Shown: positions 1-8,964 of the stretch, piece by piece
Numbering within the stretch: the first letter of the stretch is position 1
Layout of the letters: each line of letters opens with the position of its first letter
Source: Chitinophagaceae bacterium
GTDB taxonomy: Bacteria > Bacteroidota > Bacteroidia > Chitinophagales > Chitinophagaceae
NCBI GenBank assembly: GCA_016720745.1
Contig: JADKKA010000001.1
Location: forward strand, 434,001 to 498,000
Direction: 5' to 3'
DNA length: 64,000 nucleotides
The notes under the pieces: generated by a model
What the model saw: only the letters and a program-made list of their open reading frames with translations
Database searches by the model: none
What the model was told of the DNA's origin: nothing
Made by a program: the position numbers and the translations under genes

Positions 1-160
1 GATCCTGCATGCCTATCTCACCAAGGGCTGGTTCTGGAGCAACAAGGTTTCCAAGTGGAAGAAAAAATTCGGGCAGAAGATCAAAGTGGAAGCCAGCAGC
101 AATTACCACCTGACCGAATACCGTTTCTTCGATCAGCATGAAGAAGAGATCAAACTCTGA
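1..160 (+). CDS. C-terminal end of an unidentified protein (partial)
   Basis: An open frame enters from the left edge (first full codon at base 2) and stops with TGA at 158-160, giving the last 52 residues. They are rich in Lys, aromatic and charged residues and end in EEEIKL. I do not recognise a family. A normal intergenic gap of 50 bases separates it from the next gene on the same strand. It is called coding because the frame is open to the edge and the composition looks protein-like; the product stays unknown. Confidence 0.55.
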   Translation, partial: ILHAYLTKGWFWSNKVSKWKKKFGQKIKVEASSNYHLTEYRFFDQHEEEIKL

Positions 161-210
161 CCAGGCAGCATTCCGCGCACTGAGTTGGTCTTATTTCCAT
201 TGGTAGTAGT

Positions 211-912
211 ATGAAAAAATGGACTTTATTCCTTGGGGCCCTTCTGATTTTTTGTGTGGCCCGTGCCCAACCTGCAGGTCTCGCCAGCCGGATTGGTCCC
301 CAGCCTGCTATTTCTCCCTCTTCCGGATTTTTTGTGGATTATACGGATGGTCGTCCGATCATGGCCAATGCCGACAAAGATGCCGAGGGCAGTTTTTTCT
401 GGACTGAGGAATGGTGCAATGGCAAAGTGCTGCTGAATAAAAACAGGATCGTCAGCGGGCTCAGTCTCAAATTCAATATTTACAACCAGGAATTATACTT
501 CAACCGCAACAACACGGAAATGGCTTTTGCCGACAGTGTAAAGGAATTTGAAATCAGCTGTTTGCTGGAGGGCCAAACCCGCTATGGTTATTTCCGCAAT
601 GGTTATCCGGCGATTGATCGCTTTACTGCACAGACTTATTATCAAGTGCTGACTGATTCCTCCTTTCAATTGCTGCGTTCTTACCGCAAAGAGTTAGTAG
701 AAGTAGAAGAAATCAACCGTCCGAAAAAGAAAGTCATCCGCGATTTTTCCGAATACTATGTATTCACCCCTTCGGGAAAAATGGTCCGGATCAAAGCCGA
801 TGCAAAAAAGATTACTGAAGCTTTACCGGAATATGCCACCCAGATCAATACAAGTGCTGGAGCAAAACAAGTTGAAGCTGAAAAAGGAGGAGGATCTGGT
901 GAAGTTGTTTGA
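211..912 (+). CDS. Secreted hypothetical protein, probable C-terminal frameshift
   Basis: A 233-residue protein with a clear signal peptide (MKKWTLFLG... cleaved near VARAQ, residue 20) and no domain I can name. The mature part is beta-rich and ends in a charged segment typical of small secreted Bacteroidota proteins. The annotated end is odd: from about residue 215 the sequence becomes Gly/Ala/Glu-rich and stops in GGGSGEVV. The +1 frame over the same bases reads NKLKLKKEEDLVKLFEEMS and runs to base 940, which looks far more like a natural helical tail. Removing one A near bases 857-859 would join the two frames. The gene is therefore intact except for a likely one-base insertion, either real or a sequencing error. 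Confidence 0.7.
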   Translation: MKKWTLFLGALLIFCVARAQPAGLASRIGPQPAISPSSGFFVDYTDGRPIMANADKDAEGSFFWTEEWCNGKVLLNKNRIVSGLSLKFNIYNQELYFNRNNTEMAFADSVKEFEISCLLEGQTRYGYFRNGYPAIDRFTAQTYYQVLTDSSFQLLRSYRKELVEVEEINRPKKKVIRDFSEYYVFTPSGKMVRIKADAKKITEALPEYATQINTSAGAKQVEAEKGGGSGEVV

Positions 913-948
913 GGAGATGAGTGGGGTTGGGATGCGTTGAGTGAAGCA

Positions 949-980
949 GGAGACTCGCTCGGAGCGAAGCCCTCCTTTTT
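949..980 (+). terminator. Possible terminator of the 211-912 gene
   Basis: GGAG (949-952) can pair with CTCC (972-975), enclosing an inner GCTC/GAGC-type hairpin, and five T residues follow at 976-980. The stem is imperfect, so this is a moderate call. Confidence 0.4.
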
Positions 981-1029
981 ACTGTACAGTGGTTCAAATC
1001 CCCTTTACTTTGGGGTTAGGGGCTTTGGC

Positions 1030-1060
1030 AAAAAAGGCCGCCCTCTCAGGCAGCCCTTTC
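1030..1060 (-). terminator. Rho-independent terminator of the susCD operon
   Basis: On the minus strand an AAAGG-CTGCC arm pairs with GGCGG-CCTTT (one bulged G, six-base loop) and runs into a T tract, about 20 bases beyond the susD stop codon. Confidence 0.7.
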
Positions 1061-1079
1061 TTTTGAATCGAGTTTCTTA

Positions 1080-2489
1080 TTAATAACCAGGATTCTGGAC
1101 AATCACTCCTAAAGAAGCATCCACTTCTCTTTGAGGAATGGGGAATACTAGTTTATTATCATTCCAAGCAAAAGAACCGGTGGCGGTTTTCAGTCTTTTG
1201 ATATCGTGGATCCGGAGACCTTCAAAAGCCAGTTCCCTTACTCTTTCTGAAAGAATATCAGATAATGTAACTGACACTAAAACACCTTTAGGGTAAGACC
1301 TAACTCTAACAATATTTATATCTGCTAAAGGCGTGTTTCCTACCGTTGTACCTAAGCGAAAATTACATTCCGCCCTTATCAAATACATTTCGGCAATTCT
1401 AATTACAGGCAAGTTTTGTTCAAATGCATTCCATTTGAAACAATATGTATTTCCTGGCCTTGCACCAGTACCAACATAGTACCAGTCTCTATAACGAATA
1501 TCTGATAAAGAGTCAATCAATTTTCCATTAAGATCAAACGTAGTTACATAATTGGAGGCAATAAATCCTGTATTCATCCTCACATCCGCACGACCGATAC
1601 CTGGAAGGCTGGCAAAGAATGTAGCCATGCCATCATTAGCCTGTCCGGCATTGTTCTGCTCATTCTGCTGGATTTCCCAGATAGACTCTGCTGTATTCTT
1701 ATTGGTAAATGGAATCAGCGGAATTGGAGCCAGTTCATAAGCACCGGAAGCAATCACTTCATTGGCGGCATCACGGGCAGCTGCATAGTTCCCCATTTGC
1801 AGGTACACACGGCTCAGGAAGGCCAGAGCAGTGTATTTGTCTGCACGGGTGCCATTATCATCAGGCAGTTTGCTGATAGCAGCATTGAGATCAGTGAGCA
1901 CCCGGGTATATACCTGGGCCACGGTAGAACGGGGAATATTCTCTGAAGCAGCTGCTTCATCCGTTGCCGCTGTGGTTTTGATCACCACACCGAGCTGACT
2001 ATTGGAAGTAGCGGGATCATAAGGCAGACCATATAATCTCACCAGTTCAAAATGAAGGATACCACGAATAAAGAGCGCTTCTCCTTCTAACTGCGTACGA
2101 AGTGATGCATCTGTTACTTTAGTCAGGTTCGCCAGCACAATATTCGCATTGTTGATGGCCCTGTATGCCGCGATCCAGGTACGGGATGCTTCTGCATTGT
2201 CTCTGGTCATGGTTTTGGAAGCCACCTGACGGAAACTCTGGAAAGTTCCTCTCCAGCTGCAATAGCTTTCACTACCCTGCAGATCAGGTAACATTAAAAA
2301 ATTGGTACCATAGAGTGCACCACCACCCATCAGGGCGTAGCAACCTACTACGGCAGAATTTACATCCTGGTCATTTTGAAGGGCCGTGGCCGCATCAATG
2401 CTTTGCTGCGGTTCAACTTCCAGCACCTTTTTACAGGAGGCGGTAGTCAGAAGGGCAGCCAGCGGTAATATTTTGAATATATTTTTCAT
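1080..2489 (-). CDS. SusD/RagB-family outer-membrane nutrient-binding lipoprotein
   Basis: A 469-residue SusD-like lipoprotein. The N-terminus is a lipoprotein signal (ALLTTASC, lipid-modified Cys19) followed by the usual KVLEVEPQQS segment. The body is the helical TPR-like fold of the family, and the C-terminal part has the RIAEMYLIRAECNFRLG and RELAFEGLRIHDIKRL motifs typical of SusD C-terminal domains. SusD proteins sit on the cell surface as a lid on their SusC transporter and capture oligosaccharides or other ligands. The gene lies 18 bases after the susC-like gene and is surely co-transcribed. The ligand cannot be inferred because no degradative enzyme is encoded next to the pair. The 3' half (about 1080-1560) appears more AT-rich than the 5' half. 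Confidence 0.95.
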   Translation of the reverse strand: MKNIFKILPLAALLTTASCKKVLEVEPQQSIDAATALQNDQDVNSAVVGCYALMGGGALYGTNFLMLPDLQGSESYCSWRGTFQSFRQVASKTMTRDNAEASRTWIAAYRAINNANIVLANLTKVTDASLRTQLEGEALFIRGILHFELVRLYGLPYDPATSNSQLGVVIKTTAATDEAAASENIPRSTVAQVYTRVLTDLNAAISKLPDDNGTRADKYTALAFLSRVYLQMGNYAAARDAANEVIASGAYELAPIPLIPFTNKNTAESIWEIQQNEQNNAGQANDGMATFFASLPGIGRADVRMNTGFIASNYVTTFDLNGKLIDSLSDIRYRDWYYVGTGARPGNTYCFKWNAFEQNLPVIRIAEMYLIRAECNFRLGTTVGNTPLADINIVRVRSYPKGVLVSVTLSDILSERVRELAFEGLRIHDIKRLKTATGSFAWNDNKLVFPIPQREVDASLGVIVQNPGY

Positions 2490-2507
2490 CTTCTGTTTTT
2501 TAAAGGT

Positions 2508-5480
2508 TTAGAATCCAAGGTTAATACCCAGCGTAATCGTACGGGCCTGTGGCGGGGTATAGAAATCATGACCCAGGTTCAGGTTGCCGATATAAGTGGC
2601 GTTTACCTCGGGATCATAGCCTTTGTATTTAGTGAATGTAAACAGGTTCTGTGCCGCTACATACAATCTTGCATTATCAATTTTGATTTTCTGCAACATC
2701 TTGCGCGGGAAATTATAACCGAGGTTCACACTCTTAATCCGGAAATAAGAACCATCCTGCACCCAACGGCTGCTCTTACCGGCACCGTTACCATCATACA
2801 AACGGGGCTGGGGAATATCAGTTACATCACCTGGTTTTTTCCAGTAGTTCAGCTGGTCAACAGTCTGGTTATCGAAATAATCTCCGTTTACACTCTGGAA
2901 GAAACCGGCAATATTGTACAGGTCGTTTCCGCTTACAAACTGGCATTGGATATCCAGGTCAAATCCTTTGTAGCTGAATTTGTTGTTCCATCCACCATAG
3001 AAATCAGGATTGGGATCTCCCAGTACGGTATCAACCGCTGCACTGTAATCATTCGTAGTAGATCCGTCGGCAAGCATATACAATGCATCTCCGTTTGCGG
3101 GATCAACACCCATGTATTTTCTTCCGTAGAACTGTCCGAATGGCGCTCCTACAGCCAGACGGCCAAGGGTACGGGCTCCGGGAGGTACAGGAGAAACCAG
3201 TCTGGTTACTTCATTTTTGTAAGTAGAGATATTGAAGGAAGTAGTCCAGTTAAAAGAAGAGGAACGGATGATATTGGCGTTCAGAACAAATTCCCAACCG
3301 GAATTCGTCATGTCACCGATATTCTTGGTGATGCTGGTATAACCATTCGTTGCAGGCAGGGGAACATTCAGGAGGATGTCCTTGGTGTTCTTTTTGAAAT
3401 AATCAATCTCACCGGAGATACGGTTGTTCAAGAATCCGAAATCAAGACCAATATCAAACTGATCGGTGTTCTCCCAGGTCAGACCCGGTACACCGATTTG
3501 TGAAGTGATCAGACCGGCGATATTCGCATAAGCTGCACTGGTGTACAGACTCAGTGAACTGAAGTTTCCGATCTCGGCATTTCCGGTACGGCCATAGCTG
3601 GTTCTCAGTTTCAGGAAGCTGAGTACGCGATTGCTGTGCAGGAAACTCTCTTCAGAAATAATCCATCCTGCAGAAACAGCAGGGAACAGACCATACCGGT
3701 TGTCGGCACCAAAACGGGAAGAACCATCGGCCCTTACACTGGCACCGAGCAGGTACTTGTTTTTGAATTTATAGTTCGCTCTGGCGAAATAAGACATAAA
3801 GCGGAACTGTGTTTCAGTAGAAGAACCACTGGAGATGATCGCTGCATTGGCGATACGGGTAAAGCGGTCGCTGGGGAAAGCACGGCCTTCCACACTGGCG
3901 CCATTGGCAATACCACGCTGGTACTCGATACCCACGAGGGCGTCGATATTATGATTGCCGGCAGCTTTGTTATTCCACTGCAGGGTATTGGTATTGGTGA
4001 ATACACTGCTGGTCACCTGGTTGTCGTAGCTATATCCTTCAGGAGCTCCATCGAGGGTACGACGGCCAAGGAACTGATTTTCCTGGAGATTATTCCAGTC
4101 AATACCAGCCTGTGTACGGAAACGCAGGTTCGGCATAATATTCCATTCAGCATAGATGCTGCTGATAGAACGATAAGTCTTGCTCAGGTTCCGGTTATTA
4201 TCTTCTACCTCGATGAGGTTATTATAATACAGCGTAGCCTGGTTGTTCTTGCCATCTGCAGCCAGTAAAGGATGCAAAGGAGGAAGGGCATTCAGCTGAA
4301 TAGGATTGCTGAATGCATTATCACTGGGTACGCGGTAGTTGTTACTTTGTACCAGTGAAAGGTTGGCACCTACTTTAAAATTTTTGTTGATAGTATGATC
4401 CAGATTCACACGACCCGTGGCACGGGTCAGTCTGTTACCGAGGATAATACCATTCTGATCATTAAAGCTTCCGCTGAAAAGGAATTTAGTACGGGCATCA
4501 CCACCATTGAGTGATACATTGTACTGACGGATATATCCTTCCTGGAAAGCCTGATCGGACCAGTTGGTATTGTTGGTGGAATTCCAGTCGGTGGTACCGG
4601 TTTCTGCTTCAAATTCATCAGCAGCTACATAACCCATATTATCAGCAGCAGCAGTGAAAAGTTCACGGTACTGCGTAGCATCCAGGAATTGTTGCTTTTT
4701 AGTAGGCTCACTCCATCCGGTGAAGAAACCAACATTCAGTTTGGTACGACCCTGCTTACCACTCTTGGTGGTAACGAGTAACACACCATTAGAAGCACGG
4801 GCTCCATAGATAGCAGAAGAAGAGGCATCTTTCAGTACCTCGATACTTTCAATATCATCGGGGTTCAGGGTAGCCAGCGGATTATCAGGTTCGGTAGCAC
4901 TACCGAGTGACTGACTCACAACAGGTACTCCATCAATTACCACAAAGGGTTGCTGATTGGCAGAGATAGAAGAGATACCCCTTACACGGATATTCAGTCC
5001 CTGTCCCAGCTTACCGCTTCCTGTATTAATATATACACCGGAAGCCCTTCCCTGCAGTGCCTGCTCAAAACTGGGCAGGGGCAGGTTCTGGAATTCTTTG
5101 GAGGTTACCTTGGCAACAGAAGACGTAATGTCTTTCTTGATCTTGGTACCGTAACCCACTACTACTACTTCATCCAGGTTTTGTGCTTCTGCTACTTTTA
5201 AAGAAAGCTGGAAGCTGGTTCCTGAAATGGCAATTTCCTGGGAAGCATAGCCAACGGCTGATACTACCAGTGTTTTTGCATTGTCCAGTACGGTAAAGGA
5301 GAATGTACCATCAGGACCAGTAAAGGTTCCATTGGTAGTTCCTTTAACGACAACCGATACCCCGGCAATGGGCGCACCGTTATTGTCTGTCACTTTTCCT
5401 GTCAGCGTTTTGTTCTGCGCCCAGACCAGCTGGGTCACAAAAAACATCAGCGCCAACATCACATTAATTTTTTTACTCAT
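2508..5480 (-). CDS. SusC/RagA-family TonB-linked outer-membrane transporter
   Basis: A 990-residue protein with a signal peptide ending near VWAQ (residue 22), a carboxypeptidase-D-like regulatory domain (about 24-105, TLTGKVTDNNGAPIAGVSV), a SusC signature (DEVVVVGYGT), a plug domain (about 115-230, with RVRGISSISANQQPFVVIDG and the KDASSSAIYGARASNGV motif), and a long beta-barrel reaching the C-terminus (ARTITLGINLGF, aromatic end). SusC proteins import large ligands across the outer membrane using TonB energy and work as pedestal-and-lid pairs with SusD. The leader before ATG is A/T-rich with no Shine-Dalgarno, as usual in this phylum. A good promoter lies directly upstream. The pair is an orphan: neither flank encodes a glycanase, sulfatase, FecR or sigma factor. 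Confidence 0.96.
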   Translation of the reverse strand: MSKKINVMLALMFFVTQLVWAQNKTLTGKVTDNNGAPIAGVSVVVKGTTNGTFTGPDGTFSFTVLDNAKTLVVSAVGYASQEIAISGTSFQLSLKVAEAQNLDEVVVVGYGTKIKKDITSSVAKVTSKEFQNLPLPSFEQALQGRASGVYINTGSGKLGQGLNIRVRGISSISANQQPFVVIDGVPVVSQSLGSATEPDNPLATLNPDDIESIEVLKDASSSAIYGARASNGVLLVTTKSGKQGRTKLNVGFFTGWSEPTKKQQFLDATQYRELFTAAADNMGYVAADEFEAETGTTDWNSTNNTNWSDQAFQEGYIRQYNVSLNGGDARTKFLFSGSFNDQNGIILGNRLTRATGRVNLDHTINKNFKVGANLSLVQSNNYRVPSDNAFSNPIQLNALPPLHPLLAADGKNNQATLYYNNLIEVEDNNRNLSKTYRSISSIYAEWNIMPNLRFRTQAGIDWNNLQENQFLGRRTLDGAPEGYSYDNQVTSSVFTNTNTLQWNNKAAGNHNIDALVGIEYQRGIANGASVEGRAFPSDRFTRIANAAIISSGSSTETQFRFMSYFARANYKFKNKYLLGASVRADGSSRFGADNRYGLFPAVSAGWIISEESFLHSNRVLSFLKLRTSYGRTGNAEIGNFSSLSLYTSAAYANIAGLITSQIGVPGLTWENTDQFDIGLDFGFLNNRISGEIDYFKKNTKDILLNVPLPATNGYTSITKNIGDMTNSGWEFVLNANIIRSSSFNWTTSFNISTYKNEVTRLVSPVPPGARTLGRLAVGAPFGQFYGRKYMGVDPANGDALYMLADGSTTNDYSAAVDTVLGDPNPDFYGGWNNKFSYKGFDLDIQCQFVSGNDLYNIAGFFQSVNGDYFDNQTVDQLNYWKKPGDVTDIPQPRLYDGNGAGKSSRWVQDGSYFRIKSVNLGYNFPRKMLQKIKIDNARLYVAAQNLFTFTKYKGYDPEVNATYIGNLNLGHDFYTPPQARTITLGINLGF

Positions 5481-5501
5481 GTTTTGTTTTTTAAGAAGTC
5501 G

Positions 5502-5532
5502 CGAAAGTATTTAACGATTCCTTAATGACAAA
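5502..5532 (-). promoter_or_regulatory. Promoter of the susCD operon
   Basis: On the minus strand TTTG (5529-5532) is followed after exactly 19 bases by TACTTTCG (5502-5509), close to the Bacteroidota sigma-ABfrB consensus TTTG-N19-TAnnTTTG. The expected start is about 15 bases before the susC ATG. The -33 element overlaps the T tract of the neighbouring terminator. Confidence 0.75.
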
Positions 5533-5563
5533 AAAAGCCATGCAGAATGATGCATGGCTTTTT
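5529..5563 (-). terminator. Terminator of the zinc peptidase gene
   Basis: A perfect 13-bp stem (5532-5544 with 5551-5563, arms AAAAAGCCATGCA and its complement) has a six-base loop. A and T tracts on both sides could make it work in both directions. Confidence 0.85.
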
Positions 5564-5585
5564 AAAATAGATTGTCTGCAATTTG

Positions 5586-6287
5586 TCAGCTCCGGTCCCG
5601 GCTGTTCATATAGATCAATATATATTGTACCAGCTGGACCACTGCCGCCAGGGCAGCCACCACATAAGTGGTTGCGGCCCATTTTAATGCGTCTTTGGCC
5701 TTCGGGTATTCCTCCCCGTTAGTGATATTGGTCCGGTTCAACCAGGCCAGGGCCCTTTTGCTGGCATCAAATTCCACCGGCAGGGTAATCAGGGTAAATA
5801 AAACCGTGATACTCATAGCCACAATACCTACGAGAAGTATCGTAGGGTTATTGGAAACGGCAATCACAATCATTCCTGCCAGCAGGATCCAGTTCACCAG
5901 CATGGAGCTGAACTGAACGGCCGGTACCAGTTTACTGCGCAGCATCAGTGGACCATAATGGGTGGCATGCTGCACGGCATGGCCGCATTCGTGGGCAGCC
6001 ACGGCAGCCGCTGAAACCGAGGTTCCCTGGTACACTTCGGGGCTGAGACTCACCGTTTTAGTGACCGGATTATAGTGGTCGGTGAGGAAGCCCTCGCCGG
6101 GGACGACTTTTACATCATAAATCCCGTTTTCCCGGAGCATTTTCTCGGCTATTTCCCTGCCTGACAGGCCATTGGCCAGACCAATCTTGCTGTACCGGGT
6201 GAACTTTTGTTTGAGGATCGTGGACACCAAAAAACTGATTCCCAGGAAGACCAGGGAAACGATAAAAATCTCGCTTGACATCATCAT
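5586..6287 (-). CDS. YugP-like membrane zinc metallopeptidase
   Basis: A 233-residue membrane protein with an N-terminal transmembrane segment (about 5-24), then a zinc-peptidase active site HECGH (within VAAHECGHAVQHA, about residues 98-102) and three further hydrophobic segments towards the C-terminus. A conserved segment, DHYNPVTKTVSLSP, precedes the HExxH motif as in the YugP/Zn_peptidase_2 family. The family is probably involved in membrane-associated proteolysis; the natural substrate is not known. It is monocistronic, with its own terminator at 5529-5563. Three Met codons at the start (6287, 6284, 6281) leave the exact start open by a few residues. Confidence 0.88.
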   Translation of the reverse strand: MMMSSEIFIVSLVFLGISFLVSTILKQKFTRYSKIGLANGLSGREIAEKMLRENGIYDVKVVPGEGFLTDHYNPVTKTVSLSPEVYQGTSVSAAAVAAHECGHAVQHATHYGPLMLRSKLVPAVQFSSMLVNWILLAGMIVIAVSNNPTILLVGIVAMSITVLFTLITLPVEFDASKRALAWLNRTNITNGEEYPKAKDALKWAATTYVVAALAAVVQLVQYILIYMNSRDRS

Positions 6288-6540
6288 TTTTTACTCATTT
6301 TAGATGAATAATATCATCAAATTTGCTACCAATCCGACCCCCTGTTTTTTTTACGTCGTTTTGTCATTTCGAAAGCGGGAAAAGAAAATTAAGCGGGGCT
6401 TGCGGGTTCAGTAACCGCGAAAATTTTATCGACATATAATATTGATTATCAGTCTAATACAAGCCATTTTAAAATGACTTACCGGCCCTGAAAAACAGGA
6501 TTTTAAGCGCCGGAACTTATGCACAGGATCAAAAAATTAT

Positions 6541-6570
6541 TTTGAAATGTGGGTCATAATTGTAACTTAG
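6541..6570 (+). promoter_or_regulatory. Putative promoter of the small RNA at 6576
   Basis: TTTG (6541-6544) is followed after 18 bases by TAACTTAG (6563-6570), a two-mismatch relative of TAnnTTTG. It is placed correctly for a start near 6576. Confidence 0.4.
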
Positions 6571-6575
6571 CAATA

Positions 6576-6627
6576 GAATTTAATGGGTTAGTAAGTAAGA
6601 GGGCCAATCGAAAGATTGGCCCTTTTT
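6576..6627 (+). ncRNA. Putative small RNA A ending in a strong terminator
   Basis: After a plausible promoter there is about 25 nt of unpaired A/T-rich sequence containing ATGGGTTAGTAAGTA (6583-6597). A 9-bp GC-rich hairpin follows (6601-6609 with 6614-6622, GAAA tetraloop) and then five T residues. No ORF is present and no upstream gene on this strand needs a terminator, because the nearest neighbour is divergent. The 15-mer is the exact reverse complement of a segment in the second putative RNA at 51027-51100. The RNA call is inference. Confidence 0.45.
6601..6627 (+). terminator. Intrinsic terminator with GAAA tetraloop
   Basis: A perfect GGGCCAATC stem with a GAAA loop is followed by TTTTT. 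The T tract lies only on the plus-strand side. Confidence 0.8.
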
Positions 6628-6748
6628 ACATTCAGACATTTTCACTTCTTTTTTCGAAAAACAAGAACAGCTTCTGCACTAATTTTTCGATTCATTCCAA
6701 TTCATTTTTTTGTTTTCATTTCAACTTGTGTCAAACATTTGAACCTTG

Positions 6749-6781
6749 TTGCAAAACAGCCGTTGCAATCATTTAATTTTA
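6749..6781 (+). promoter_or_regulatory. Candidate radA promoter
   Basis: TTG (6749-6751) and TAATTTTA (6774-6781) are 22 bases apart, and the second lies just ahead of the radA ATG at 6786. It matches the phylum consensus except for its last base. Confidence 0.45.
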
Positions 6782-6785
6782 GCGC

Positions 6786-8198
6786 ATGAGCAAGATCAAG
6801 TCAGCTTTTTTTTGTCAGAACTGCGGATATGAAAGTGTGAAGTGGGTCGGACAATGTCCATCCTGCAGTCAGTGGAACACATTTGTAGAAGAACTGGTGC
6901 AAAAAGATACAGGCAAGAGTACAAAAGAATGGAAAGATTATTCCGGTGATGAACGCACGGGAAAATCCATTTCACTGAAAGATGTAAAAAGCAGTGAAGA
7001 AAAAAGATTGCAAACGGCCGATACAGAACTCAATCGTGTACTGGGTGGTGGCATTGTACCTGGTAGTCTGGTACTGGTGGCCGGTGAACCCGGAATTGGA
7101 AAATCAACTTTGTTTTTGCAAAACGGTTTATGGTTAAAATCCGTTAGAGTACTTTATATCAGCGGAGAAGAAAGTGAACAACAGATCAAGATGCGTGCTG
7201 ACCGATTGGGATTGAAGAATGATGATTTCTACCTGCTGACAGAAACATCCACACAGGTAATTTTTAAGGAAATCAAAAACCTGAAACCGCAACTGGTGAT
7301 TGTAGATTCAGTACAAACACTGCATACCAGTTTTATTGATTCCTCCCCGGGAAGTGTATCACAGATCCGGGAATGTACCGCAGAGTTTCAGCGTTTCGCC
7401 AAAGAAACCAATACACCTGTTTTCCTGATTGGTCATATTACCAAGGACGGCAGTATTGCCGGCCCGAAAATCCTGGAGCATATGGTGGATACCGTATTGC
7501 AGTTTGAAGGCGACCGGCATTATGCTTACCGTATCCTGCGCACATTAAAGAACCGCTTTGGCAGTACCGCCGAACTGGGTATTTATGAAATGACGGATCA
7601 GGGCATGCGGGCTGTATTAAATCCCAGTGAGATCCTGATTACCCAAAAAGAAGAACAGCTGAGTGGTATCGCCATTGCTGCTACCATAGAAGGCATGCGT
7701 CCGCTACTGATCGAAGTACAGGCATTGGTTACCCAATCTGTGTATGGCACGCCTCAGCGAACGGTTACCGGATTCGATCTGCGCAGACTGCAATTACTAC
7801 TTGCCGTTTTGGAAAAAAGAGGCGGCTTTCATTTCGGCGTAAAAGATGTGTTCCTGAATATTGCCGGTGGTTTGAAAGTAGAAGATCCTTCCATTGATCT
7901 GGCCGTACTCTGTGCCCTGCTTTCTTCCTATGAAGATGTTCCGCTTTCCCAGAAAATCTGCTTTGCGGGTGAAGTGGGATTGAGCGGTGAGATCCGTGCC
8001 GTAAACAGAATTGAACAACGCATTGCCGAAGCAGAAAAACTGGGCTTTGAAAAAATCATTGTCTCCAAATACAACCTGCCTTCCGGCCGCGCCGGTAAAA
8101 AAGGACTCACCGGAAATGACTATCAAATCGAAGTCATCACCATGGCCCGGGTAGAAGAATTGTATCAATACCTTTTTCTGCCGGAAAAAAATCATTGA
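6786..8198 (+). CDS. radA: DNA repair protein RadA (Sms)
   Basis: A 470-residue protein with full RadA architecture. It has an N-terminal C4 zinc finger (Cys10, 13, 24, 27, in CQNCGYESVKWVGQCPSC), a RecA-like ATPase with Walker A GEPGIGKST, the RadA-specific KNRFGS motif (LKNRFGSTAELGIYEM), and a C-terminal Lon-protease-like domain (GGLKVEDPSIDLAVLCALLSS). RadA is a hexameric helicase-like ATPase that drives branch migration during recombinational repair and natural transformation. It is followed by comF 51 bases later, which suits a shared role in DNA uptake and recombination. Length is as expected for the family. Confidence 0.98.
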   Translation: MSKIKSAFFCQNCGYESVKWVGQCPSCSQWNTFVEELVQKDTGKSTKEWKDYSGDERTGKSISLKDVKSSEEKRLQTADTELNRVLGGGIVPGSLVLVAGEPGIGKSTLFLQNGLWLKSVRVLYISGEESEQQIKMRADRLGLKNDDFYLLTETSTQVIFKEIKNLKPQLVIVDSVQTLHTSFIDSSPGSVSQIRECTAEFQRFAKETNTPVFLIGHITKDGSIAGPKILEHMVDTVLQFEGDRHYAYRILRTLKNRFGSTAELGIYEMTDQGMRAVLNPSEILITQKEEQLSGIAIAATIEGMRPLLIEVQALVTQSVYGTPQRTVTGFDLRRLQLLLAVLEKRGGFHFGVKDVFLNIAGGLKVEDPSIDLAVLCALLSSYEDVPLSQKICFAGEVGLSGEIRAVNRIEQRIAEAEKLGFEKIIVSKYNLPSGRAGKKGLTGNDYQIEVITMARVEELYQYLFLPEKNH

Positions 8199-8249
8199 TT
8201 CCCGGTGTTTCTCCCCTGACGGACCGGATCTGATTTTTTTTCTTTGTCC

Positions 8250-8948
8250 ATGCATTTACTCAACAACCTGAAAGAGGCATTCCTGCATCTTTTCTTCCCG
8301 CATTGCTGTGCCGGATGCGGAAGCGACCGTTTACATACCGATTCGCAATTGTGTTTTCGTTGCCTGGCTGCTTTGCCTGAAACCCTGTTTGAAAGATTAC
8401 CCGGTAACCCGGTAGAAAAAACATTCTGGGGAAGATTGCCTTTGCAGGCAGCTACTGCTCATTATTATTTTACCAAGCGATCGATGGTTCAGCATATCCT
8501 GCACCAGTTAAAATACAAAGGGAACCGGGAACTGGGCCGGCAAATGGGGAGGATCATGGGATTGCAGTTATTACAATCAGGACGTTTTCCAGTTGATGCC
8601 CTGGTACCACTCCCTTTATTCCCTGACCGGGAACAAAAAAGAGGGTATAACCAGGCCACGCTTCTTTGTGAAGGAATCGCCGACATCATCAACGTACCGG
8701 TATGGCAGGATGTGGTGACCAGACCACTTTATACTTCCACACAAACCCGCAAGGGCCGGATGGAAAGATGGAAGAATATGGAAGGAAAATTCCTGCTGAT
8801 GAATACCCGGCCACTCCAACATCATAAAATATTATTGGTAGATGATGTGATTACTACCGGTGCCACACTGGAAGCCTGCGGAACGGTTTTACTGCAGTCT
8901 GAAGCGGTTGAACTATATGTGGCAGCACTTTGTTATGCAGTCCGGTAA
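8250..8948 (+). CDS. comF: ComF family phosphoribosyltransferase-like protein
   Basis: A 232-residue ComF homologue. It has an N-terminal zinc-ribbon-like cluster (CCAGCG and CFRC in the first 40 residues) and a C-terminal phosphoribosyltransferase fold with the PRPP-binding loop HKILLVDDVITTGATLEAC. ComF proteins are linked to DNA uptake and single-strand processing in naturally competent bacteria. I chose the ATG at 8250; a TTG six bases earlier (8244) would add two residues. TTTCTTTG lies three bases before the ATG and resembles a -7 element, so transcription may start at or near the initiator codon. Position right after radA supports the identification. Confidence 0.93.
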   Translation: MHLLNNLKEAFLHLFFPHCCAGCGSDRLHTDSQLCFRCLAALPETLFERLPGNPVEKTFWGRLPLQAATAHYYFTKRSMVQHILHQLKYKGNRELGRQMGRIMGLQLLQSGRFPVDALVPLPLFPDREQKRGYNQATLLCEGIADIINVPVWQDVVTRPLYTSTQTRKGRMERWKNMEGKFLLMNTRPLQHHKILLVDDVITTGATLEACGTVLLQSEAVELYVAALCYAVR

Positions 8949-8964
8949 TATCAAATACTTGGAC

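Larger units (their letters stand above)
6288..6785. other. Intergenic region of 498 bases with a putative small RNA
   Basis: This gap separates the divergent peptidase and radA genes. It is AT-rich, contains no convincing ORF, and holds a putative terminated small RNA (about 6576-6627) plus the radA promoter (6749-6781). I see nothing else in the part from 6288 to 6540. Confidence 0.6.

Noticed and set aside
2568..3503. A 311-codon plus-strand ORF opposite susC
   Set aside because: It lies wholly antisense to the well-supported SusC barrel, has no domain, signal peptide or promoter, and arises from the codon bias of the real gene.
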